64,000 nt of DNA, taken from assembly GCA_049840395.1 (NCBI GenBank), contig JASGLD010000005.1:868001-932000 (forward strand), read 5' to 3'. The notes beneath the pieces were generated by a model, which made no database searches, had not been told where the DNA came from, and saw only the letters and a program-made list of their open reading frames with translations. Origin of the DNA: CAILZL01 sp049840395. Its GTDB lineage: Bacteria; Pseudomonadota; Gammaproteobacteria; Steroidobacterales; Steroidobacteraceae. Positions 26,651 through 33,449 of this stretch are shown here, in pieces (position 1 is the first letter of the stretch; every line of letters begins with the position of its first letter). The translations under genes and the position numbers were made by a program.

Positions 26651-27106
26651 ATGCTGAAAGTAGCTCCCAAGACATTGTCTTACGTGTTCTCGGTGGTGGA
26701 CGGTGCCAAGGCAGTTGCTCAGGTCGAGATTCTCTCCTGGCGACGCGACCGAAGCGAACTCAGGATGCATGACGATATCTACACCGCTTATCGCGACAAG
26801 TCTTGTTACGTTCTCGAATCTACACAGGGCGTGCTGGTGCGTGCCGAGCGGCAGCGGCGATGGTCGCGTCGGCTGGTCATTGAGCACTCGGGGCGCGCCT
26901 ACACGCTGTGCGCGAAATCCGCGTTTCACCGCCAACTCATGTTGCTCGATGGCTCAACGCAAGTGGGATGTATTGCTCCAAAAGGTATTTTCACAGGAAA
27001 GGCCGCCGCGGAGTTTCCACATGGATTCCCGTTGTTTCTGCAGGTTTTCATCATCTGGTTGGCGATGACGCTGTGGAAATACGAAGATTCTGCGGCTGCC
27101 TATTGA
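26651..27106 (+). CDS. Uncharacterised protein, possible Tubby/LURP-one-like fold with C-terminal hydrophobic helix
   Basis: A 151-residue protein with AAGGA before ATG 26651. It is made of many short beta strands (YVFSVVDGAKAVAQVEILSW, SCYVLES, RRLVIEHSGRAYTLC, RQLMLLDGSTQVGCIAPKGIFTGKAAAEFP) and ends in a hydrophobic helix PLFLQVFIIWLAMTLW. This pattern resembles small bacterial proteins with a Tubby/LURP-one-like barrel and a terminal helix, but I cannot name a family with certainty. No signal peptide is visible. It starts about 110 bases after the two-component terminator. Confidence 0.6.
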   Translation: MLKVAPKTLSYVFSVVDGAKAVAQVEILSWRRDRSELRMHDDIYTAYRDKSCYVLESTQGVLVRAERQRRWSRRLVIEHSGRAYTLCAKSAFHRQLMLLDGSTQVGCIAPKGIFTGKAAAEFPHGFPLFLQVFIIWLAMTLWKYEDSAAAY

Positions 27107-27191
27107 GGAACGACCGCCATGATGGCGGACAAAGGCTGTCAATCGAGCACGTCTTTAAGGGTGAATGCATCCGATCAGACAGGGAGAGAAA

Positions 27192-27476
27192 ATGAAAATT
27201 GTTTCTATGATCATGATTGCTGCGATTGTTGGTGGGTGCGTCAATCCTCCTCAATTGCGAGAATCGGGAGAGCCGGGGTCGGAAAAAATGACACGCTGCG
27301 TCAGAGGAAACTCAATCGAAGATGTGTCGGACCTGAACAGGCAACTAAAGCAATACGACGGGTGGAAGCTTGTATATGTCACAGAACATAAAGAGCGATT
27401 TCCGTATCTGTTTGTACCGTTTTCTTCCTCGCCAAAAACTTTTGTGGTGATGTGTTTCGAGAGGCCTCTCGAATAA
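27192..27476 (+). CDS. Small lipoprotein of unknown function
   Basis: A 94-residue protein starting at ATG 27192 behind AGGGAGAG. The first residues MKIVSMIMIAAIVGGC form a lipoprotein signal with lipobox VGGC (Cys16). The mature part of about 79 residues has two further cysteines (MTRCVRG, VMCFE) and no recognised domain. It lies on the same strand as the neighbouring envelope genes. Confidence 0.65.
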   Translation: MKIVSMIMIAAIVGGCVNPPQLRESGEPGSEKMTRCVRGNSIEDVSDLNRQLKQYDGWKLVYVTEHKERFPYLFVPFSSSPKTFVVMCFERPLE

Positions 27477-27532
27477 ATAAAAGCCTCTGGTCTACTGCGG
27501 CACGGCTTCACGTATAAAAAGGGGATATTGCC

Positions 27533-28261
27533 ATGATGACAAGTAAAAAAGACGGCGCCACATTGAGTGGCTTGCCTCTTGCCGGCATGATTTTTACTGA
27601 CCCGGCCACTGCGTTTGCAGAATTGCGGCAGCGGCCTCGATTTTGGTTGCCTCTGTTATTGATCGCGTTGTCGAGCGCGGCGGTAACCTTTTGGTATTTC
27701 AAGATGGTTGACTACGAATGGTTCAAGGATTTCACCATCAACTCCAATCCGCTACTTAGAAATATAGACGAGGCGGGGCGCGCGCGAGTGGCTGCATCCA
27801 TGGGCAAGGCGCCTTCTATGTGGAACAGTCTGTTGGCTGTGCCGATCACCCTGTCGGTAATGTTCGCTTTACAGGCGCTTTATTACTTCCTCGCTGGTAA
27901 AGTCACAAAGCTGGGTGAGTCATACAAGACCTGGTTCGCGCTCATGACATGGTCGTCATTGCCGGCGTTGATCGGTTTATTGATCGTTGCTGTGCTGCTT
28001 GCAAGCAAGGGTTTGGGGTTGCAAATGGGATATGAGCAGCTGCAGGCGCTATCGATCAATGAATTGATCCTGCATCGTGAGCCGGGTTCTCCTGGCTATG
28101 GATTAGTGTCATCTATCGGGGTTCTGAGCGTTTGGGTGTGGTGGCTGCGTGTGATTGCAGTCCGTACCTGGAGCAACCGTTCCTGGTTGTTTAGTTCATT
28201 ATTCGTCTTATTGCCGGTCGCAATCTTCTACGGCGGTTGGGCAGCGTGGGCTTTTCGTTAA
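27533..28261 (+). CDS. Yip1-like multi-spanning membrane protein
   Basis: A 242-residue inner-membrane protein with five or six hydrophobic segments (FWLPLLLIALSSAAVTFWYF, SLLAVPITLSVMFALQALYYFLAG, LPALIGLLIVAVLLA, LVSSIGVLSVWVWWLRVIAV, FSSLFVLLPVAIFY). The opening PLAGMIFTDPATAFAELRQRPRFWLPLL is typical of bacterial Yip1-domain proteins (YIP1 family, PF04893). It ends nine bases before the MacA-like adaptor, so it belongs to the same operon. A supporting role in the exporter is inferred only from position. Confidence 0.75.
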   Translation: MMTSKKDGATLSGLPLAGMIFTDPATAFAELRQRPRFWLPLLLIALSSAAVTFWYFKMVDYEWFKDFTINSNPLLRNIDEAGRARVAASMGKAPSMWNSLLAVPITLSVMFALQALYYFLAGKVTKLGESYKTWFALMTWSSLPALIGLLIVAVLLASKGLGLQMGYEQLQALSINELILHREPGSPGYGLVSSIGVLSVWVWWLRVIAVRTWSNRSWLFSSLFVLLPVAIFYGGWAAWAFR

Positions 28262-28270
28262 GGGGCAACG

Positions 28271-29488
28271 ATGAATAGGAAGTGGCTCATCATTGGCGGC
28301 ATTGCAGCACTGATTATTGTGCCGGTGGCGCTCAAGCTCACGCGCAGTGAGGCGGCAAAAGAGGTGGACGCTGAGCAAGTGGCGCTACGCACGTTGACTC
28401 CTTCGATTCTGGCATCCGGTGCGCTGACTTATGAAAGTCAGGTGATGCTCACACCGGAAATTTCCGGACGCGTTAAAGAGATCCTGATCGCAGAAGGCGA
28501 TGCCGTGACCAAGGGACAATTGCTGCTGCGTCTCGATCCACAGGCGTCGCTGGCGGAAATTGCACAGACCGAAGCCATCCTGCGGCAGTCGGCGCTCAAC
28601 ATCGAGCGCGAGCAGGTGACGCGCGATGCGCAGGTGACCAAGCTCAAGCGCTTTCAGGCACTGCGCGATCAAGGTTTGATCGACGCCAATGCCTTTGACG
28701 AACTTACTTCACAGAAAGATTTGGCCGAAGTGCAATTGCGCTCCAGTCGTGAGGAGTACAAGCAGACCGAAGCACGCCTGGCACAGGCTCAGGAACGCTT
28801 GGCAAAAACCGAGATCCGTTCGCCGCTTACCGGCAAAGTCATCGCGCTGTTCATCAAGGTGGGCGAAACGGCCGTACCCAGTGTCACCAGCATTGCCGGT
28901 TCGACACTGATGCAAGTGGCGGATACCGGCAGTGTCAACGCCGAGGTCAACGTGGACGAAACCGACATCGCAAGGATCAAAACCGGCGCGCAGGCGCGCA
29001 TTGTGCCGGCGGCCTTTCCGGACAAGTCTTTGAATGGAGTAGTGGGACAGGTCGCCGTTTCGCCGCGACAGGCAACGGGCAGTCAGAACAAAACCTATCC
29101 GGTGAAAATCCGACTGAGTGTGACTGATGACGTGATGTTTCATCCGGGTATGAGTTGTCGAGCTGAAATCCTGACGCGCGGCGGTTCCGATGAGCGCGTG
29201 GTGGCGGTGCCGGTGCAGGCCGTCAAGTACGAAGCCAGCGACAAGAAAAACGAACCCGATAAAACCAGCGTATTCGTGGTGAAGGACGGTAAGGTCAGCA
29301 AACGCGAAGTCGGCACGGGCACGGCGGACGACAGCTACATCGAAATCACCAAGGGACTTAAAGCGGACGAGCAAATCGTGGTCGGTCCGATCAAGGTGCT
29401 GCAGTTCTTGCGCAATGGCGAACAGGTGTCGATCAAAAAGCCTGCTGTTGACGAAGCGAAAGCAGACACGGCCACTGACAAGTCATGA
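28271..29488 (+). CDS. MacA/HlyD-type periplasmic adaptor of an ABC exporter
   Basis: A 405-residue membrane-fusion protein. An N-terminal anchor (residues 4-22, KWLIIGGIAALIIVPVALKL) precedes a biotinyl-lipoyl half (GRVKEILIAEGDAVTKGQLLLRLDP), a long coiled coil (about 95-190, rich in QAQERLAKTEIRSPLTG), the second lipoyl half (GKVIALFIKVGETA), a beta-barrel and a membrane-proximal domain. GGGG lies just before the ATG. The stop overlaps the ATPase start (ATGA), so adaptor, ATPase and permease form one MacAB-type unit that would work with a TolC-like channel coded elsewhere. Confidence 0.9.
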   Translation: MNRKWLIIGGIAALIIVPVALKLTRSEAAKEVDAEQVALRTLTPSILASGALTYESQVMLTPEISGRVKEILIAEGDAVTKGQLLLRLDPQASLAEIAQTEAILRQSALNIEREQVTRDAQVTKLKRFQALRDQGLIDANAFDELTSQKDLAEVQLRSSREEYKQTEARLAQAQERLAKTEIRSPLTGKVIALFIKVGETAVPSVTSIAGSTLMQVADTGSVNAEVNVDETDIARIKTGAQARIVPAAFPDKSLNGVVGQVAVSPRQATGSQNKTYPVKIRLSVTDDVMFHPGMSCRAEILTRGGSDERVVAVPVQAVKYEASDKKNEPDKTSVFVVKDGKVSKREVGTGTADDSYIEITKGLKADEQIVVGPIKVLQFLRNGEQVSIKKPAVDEAKADTATDKS

Positions 29489-30186
29489 ACGTCATCGAGC
29501 TCCGTGATATCGGCAAGACGTACAAACTCGGCAACAACGAATTCACTGCGCTTACCGACATCGAACTCAGTATCGCGCGCAACGAATACGTTGCACTTAC
29601 GGGACCGTCGGGTTCCGGCAAGTCCACGCTGATGAATGTGCTCGGCTGTCTGGATACCCCCACGCAGGGCAGCTATACCTTGGACGGCGAAGCCGTGGCC
29701 GGCCTGGACGAAGATGCACTTGCACGTGTTCGCAATCGCAAGATCGGTTTCATATTCCAGAGCTTCTATCTGATGCCACGCGCATCGACACTCGATAACG
29801 TGGCGCAACCGCTGATCTACCGTGGCCTGTCGCCTGCTGTACGACAGGTTCGTGCGGCGGAAGCCCTGCGTCGCGTGGGTTTGGAACATCGCTTGTTGCA
29901 TCGGCCGAATGAGTTGTCAGGTGGACAGCGGCAACGCGTGGCTATCGCGCGCGCCCTGGTGGGGCATCCGGAACTGTTGCTGGCAGACGAACCCACCGGC
30001 AACCTCGATAGCAAAACCGCAAAAGAAATTTTGGCGCTATTTGCCGAACTGCATGCCGATGGCATCACCATCATTATCGTGACGCACGATCCGGCCGTGG
30101 CTGCGCATTGCCGGCGAGTGGTCAGATTGCATGACGGGCGCATTGCTGAAGATCGCCAACAAATACCTCAGGATGTCGGGCTATGA
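29485..30186 (+). CDS. MacB-type ABC exporter ATPase (LolD/FtsE-like)
   Basis: A 233-residue ATPase. Walker A is GPSGSGKST (about residue 36), the Q-loop lies in GFIFQSFYL, the signature is LSGGQRQRVAIARAL, Walker B is LLLADEPTGNLDS, and the H-loop is VTHDP. The LDS/QSF features are typical of MacB/LolD-class ATPases that drive mechanotransmission rather than transport across the inner membrane. Gene ends overlap both neighbours by four bases. Confidence 0.94.
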   Translation: MNVIELRDIGKTYKLGNNEFTALTDIELSIARNEYVALTGPSGSGKSTLMNVLGCLDTPTQGSYTLDGEAVAGLDEDALARVRNRKIGFIFQSFYLMPRASTLDNVAQPLIYRGLSPAVRQVRAAEALRRVGLEHRLLHRPNELSGGQRQRVAIARALVGHPELLLADEPTGNLDSKTAKEILALFAELHADGITIIIVTHDPAVAAHCRRVVRLHDGRIAEDRQQIPQDVGL

Positions 30187-31484
30187 GCGCGATCGAATCG
30201 GTGAGCAGCGAGTCCATGGCACTCAATAGCAGCAACAAGTTTGCAACCTTCGTCTATGCCTTGCATGAGTGTATCCGCTCGGCTTTGAGCAGCATTCGCG
30301 CGCATCGTCTACGCAGTGCTTTGACCATGCTCGGTATCGTCATCGGCGTGGCCTCGGTCATTTGTGTGATCGCCCTGGTACAGGGGCTCAAGGAATCCGT
30401 GCTCGGCCAGCTACAGGGACTGGGGGGCAACACGCTGGTGATCAGCGCCGACACGCCGCAGCAAGATCGTCTGCGCGGCAAGATCAATCGACTGCGTCAG
30501 ACTGACATCGAACAACTGAAATTCCAGATCGACGGCATCAGCAATATCACCCCCACGTTTTCGCAGGCGGCAACGGGTGGCGTACGCAATGGCGACAATG
30601 TCGCGGCTGCGCAGGTGATTGCCACCACCTCGTATCAGCAATTCGTCAGCCAGAATTTTCCGAAACTCGGCCGTTTCATCACGCCAAGCGACGATCAGAC
30701 GCGTCGTCGTGTGGTGGTGCTGGGCGAGCAGGCGCGACAGGATTTGAAGTTACCGGACGATCCGCTCGGTCAATTTATTCAGATCGGCCGCGAATGGTTC
30801 AAAGTCGTGGGCGTCATGGAGTCGCGCGGCGGCACGGCGGGCCTGTTTGGTGGCAGTGCCGACAACTACGTCATCATGCCGTACCAAACCGGCCTGTCGC
30901 TCTCGAGTCAAACCAATCCACCGAATATCACCATCAGCTTGAGCGTCGACGAAATCGACAGCCTGGATTCGCAGACGAGCCGTATTGAAGCATTGTTGCG
31001 TCGGCTGCACGGCATTGAACCCGGCCAGCCGAACGACTTCAGGGTTCAGTCATCGCAGTCTATCGCTGAGACCATCGGTACGATTACTTCCACGCTCACG
31101 ACGGTGGCGGGTGCGATCGTCGGTATTTCGCTGATCGTCGGCGGCGTCGGCATCATGACCATCATGTTGGTGTCGGTAACCGAACGTACGCGCGAAATCG
31201 GCATTGCTAAAGCCCTTGGTGCGCCACGGCAATTCATCCTGATGCAATTCTTAATCGAAGCGATGATGCTGGCGATCATCGGCGGCATCATCGGCATCTT
31301 GTTCGGGTACCTGCTCAGTTTTATAGCGGCCAAAGCCATCCCAAATTTTCCGCCGCCCTCCGTGCCGTGGTGGGCCGTACTGGGTGCGACTGGATTTTCC
31401 GGATTGGTGGGTATGCTGTTCGGCATTCTGCCCGCAAGCAAAGCCGCGAATTTGTCGCCCATTGATGCGCTGCGCCACGAATAG
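30183..31484 (+). CDS. MacB-type ABC exporter permease (FtsX fold)
   Basis: A 433-residue permease. The N-terminal helix carries the MacB core (RSALTMLGIVIGVASVICVIALVQGL), followed by a large periplasmic domain of about 230 residues (QGLGGNTLVI, RRVVVLGEQ). Three C-terminal FtsX membrane segments follow (VAGAIVGISLIVGGVGIMTIMLVSV with ERTREIGIAKALGA, LIEAMMLAIIGGIIGILFGYLLS, and the last before PIDALRHE). Here ATPase and permease are separate genes, unlike E. coli MacB where they are fused. Substrates of such systems include peptides, siderophores and macrolides; none can be predicted here. Confidence 0.93.
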   Translation: MSAIESVSSESMALNSSNKFATFVYALHECIRSALSSIRAHRLRSALTMLGIVIGVASVICVIALVQGLKESVLGQLQGLGGNTLVISADTPQQDRLRGKINRLRQTDIEQLKFQIDGISNITPTFSQAATGGVRNGDNVAAAQVIATTSYQQFVSQNFPKLGRFITPSDDQTRRRVVVLGEQARQDLKLPDDPLGQFIQIGREWFKVVGVMESRGGTAGLFGGSADNYVIMPYQTGLSLSSQTNPPNITISLSVDEIDSLDSQTSRIEALLRRLHGIEPGQPNDFRVQSSQSIAETIGTITSTLTTVAGAIVGISLIVGGVGIMTIMLVSVTERTREIGIAKALGAPRQFILMQFLIEAMMLAIIGGIIGILFGYLLSFIAAKAIPNFPPPSVPWWAVLGATGFSGLVGMLFGILPASKAANLSPIDALRHE

Positions 31485-31693
31485 CGGCAGTTGGCTGTCT
31501 TAGCTGAACATCGGTGGCCGCGATAACTTGTGTAAAAAAGTGCAAGTGCGCCTCGGTGAGGCCAGGAAAAATCAACGGCTGCTGTCTATAGTCGAATAAC
31601 CCGTGGCAGCGCTGGCAGCACACGGATTGGGGTGGTCGCTCTGCGGCCAGCACTCGCAAATAACGTTAAGAATTAAAGCAGCGGGATGACGAA

Positions 31694-32299
31694 GTGGAGC
31701 ATCAATCCGATCCCCATTCAGTTTTTGGCCAATGGAACGAGTTGTTTCAGCAATATCGCAAGGCCTTGGCGAAGGCGGTGGCGCGTATCGTCAAGCCCCA
31801 CGATATCGAGGATATCGTTCAGGAAACCTATGTGCGTCTTTATCAGGCGTCGCAGCATCAGCAAATACGTCATCCGAAGTCATTCATGCTGACCACGGCA
31901 CGCAATATCGCGCTGAACCATGTGGCGCGTGCCGATGCGCTCAATCACTTGACCAGCCATACCCAGTCAGAGGATGAGGAGGAATGGCAGATCATCAGCA
32001 GCGCTATGGATGGAGTGGAATCGCCTGAGGCGCTGGTGCAGGCGAATGAGGAGTTTTTATTGTTTTGCCGCGCTGTGCGTGAGCTGCCCTTGCAATGCCG
32101 CCGGGCGTTCATTCTGAAGAAGGTGTACGGAATTTCGCAGAAGGAGGTGGCGCGCCAGTTGGGGATTTCTGAAGGCACGGTAGAAAAGCACCTGGTGAAA
32201 GGCTTGGTGGCCTGCAATGCCTATATGAAAGTGCATGGCTACGCGCGAGGAGGTCGGGCTCGCGAGGCCGCCAATCAGAAAGTGAGGAAAGCCAAATGA
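31694..32299 (+). CDS. ECF RNA polymerase sigma factor, FecI-like
   Basis: A 201-residue sigma factor. Region 2 is visible as YRKALAKAVARIVKPHDIEDIVQETYVRLYQ with HPKSFMLTTARNIALNHVARA, and region 4 as LPLQCRRAFILKKVYGISQKEVARQLGISEGTVEKHLVKGL. FecI-like factors are released by a FecR-type anti-sigma factor when the cognate TonB receptor binds its ligand. The GTG at 31694 is the likely start, with a weak GCGGGA site upstream. The stop overlaps the start of the FecR gene by ATGA, and the receptor follows, giving the full surface-signalling set. Confidence 0.93.
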   Translation: MEHQSDPHSVFGQWNELFQQYRKALAKAVARIVKPHDIEDIVQETYVRLYQASQHQQIRHPKSFMLTTARNIALNHVARADALNHLTSHTQSEDEEEWQIISSAMDGVESPEALVQANEEFLLFCRAVRELPLQCRRAFILKKVYGISQKEVARQLGISEGTVEKHLVKGLVACNAYMKVHGYARGGRAREAANQKVRKAK

Positions 32300-33339
32300 A
32301 CAAGGTTGTCAGCTTTCCCAACGAGCAGGTCATTGTCGAGCAGGCGGCATCATGGATTGTGCGTCTGGATAAGGGCCTGGTGGGCGATGAAATGGCCGAG
32401 TTGCAAACCTGGTTGCAGGACACTGGCCATCGCAATGCACTATTTGAAGTCGCCCAGCTATGGGATCGTATGGATGTGCTCAATGAAATCGCTGAGTTGT
32501 TTCCCCTGCAACGCCGTCGTTTCAGTACGGTGTGGCTGTATGCGGCATCGGCGGTCTGTGTTCTGGTCTTGTCCGCCATGGTGATGAGCCGTTGGACCAG
32601 CTTTGGACGTGAAGTCTATCGTGCATCCGCGGCAGCTCTATTCGGTCCGGAGCAACTCGACACGATTTATCGAACGGCTATCGGCAAACAGCAATCGGCC
32701 AGATTGCCGGACGGTTCTGTGGTCACCTTGAATACCGATACGCAGCTGCAGGTTCACTACACCGCAACGGATAGAAAGCTTGAGCTACTGCAAGGTGAGG
32801 CCAGTTTTGAAGTGGCCAAGGGTGACGCGCGGATATTCACGGTATGGGTGGGCGAGAATCAGTTTAAGGCCGTGGGAACTGCTTTCAACATTCGTGTGAA
32901 TTCGGCGCATGAGGTCAAGCTCATGGTGACCGAGGGTAAAGTTAAAGTCGTGGTGCCACCGATACAGGAGATGGCGGGTGTCGCGTCGAACGCAAGTAAT
33001 GGCGCAGCAACTGAAATAATGATTGATGCCGGTAAGGAAGTGGCCATTGCCAATGCCATGCAAACGGTCGAACGCGTGACACCGGACAAGATTGAAGCAG
33101 TCACTGCCTGGAAGCGCGGCATGATTGTTTTCGATGGTGAACCGCTGGAACGCGCCATAGGCGAAGTCAGTCGTTACTCAAGCATCAATTTCACACTGGC
33201 GGACAATATCAAACAGATGCCGGTGTCCGGCTACTTCAAGATTGGCGATGTCGATGGGCTGGTGGCCATCCTGGCTGCCAATTTCGATATAGAGGTGGTT
33301 CGCAACGGCGAATTGATTGCATTGAGTGCACATCGCTGA
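32296..33339 (+). CDS. FecR-type anti-sigma factor
   Basis: A 347-residue inner-membrane regulator. The N-terminal cytoplasmic domain (EQAASWIVRLDKGLVGDEMAELQTWL) binds the sigma factor. One membrane segment lies at about residues 76-94 (VWLYAASAVCVLVLSAMVM). The periplasmic FecR domain follows: GKQQSARLPDGSVVTLNTDTQLQV, KLELLQGEASFEVAKGD, FKAVGTAFNIRV, LMVTEGKVKVV. The C-terminal STN-like part (VTPDKIEAVTAWKRGMIVFDGEPLERAIGEVSRYS) contacts the receptor signalling domain. It sits between the sigma factor and the receptor, as in other FecIRA cassettes. Confidence 0.94.
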   Translation: MNKVVSFPNEQVIVEQAASWIVRLDKGLVGDEMAELQTWLQDTGHRNALFEVAQLWDRMDVLNEIAELFPLQRRRFSTVWLYAASAVCVLVLSAMVMSRWTSFGREVYRASAAALFGPEQLDTIYRTAIGKQQSARLPDGSVVTLNTDTQLQVHYTATDRKLELLQGEASFEVAKGDARIFTVWVGENQFKAVGTAFNIRVNSAHEVKLMVTEGKVKVVVPPIQEMAGVASNASNGAATEIMIDAGKEVAIANAMQTVERVTPDKIEAVTAWKRGMIVFDGEPLERAIGEVSRYSSINFTLADNIKQMPVSGYFKIGDVDGLVAILAANFDIEVVRNGELIALSAHR

Positions 33340-33449
33340 TTGACGGTTTAGATGTCCTGGCGCAGTTCCACGTGTGCGCTCCAGTCATACAAATTAATAA
33401 TGAACAACATTCGATTTAAAAAATGTAGTGAGGAGAGTGGGGGATTTGT

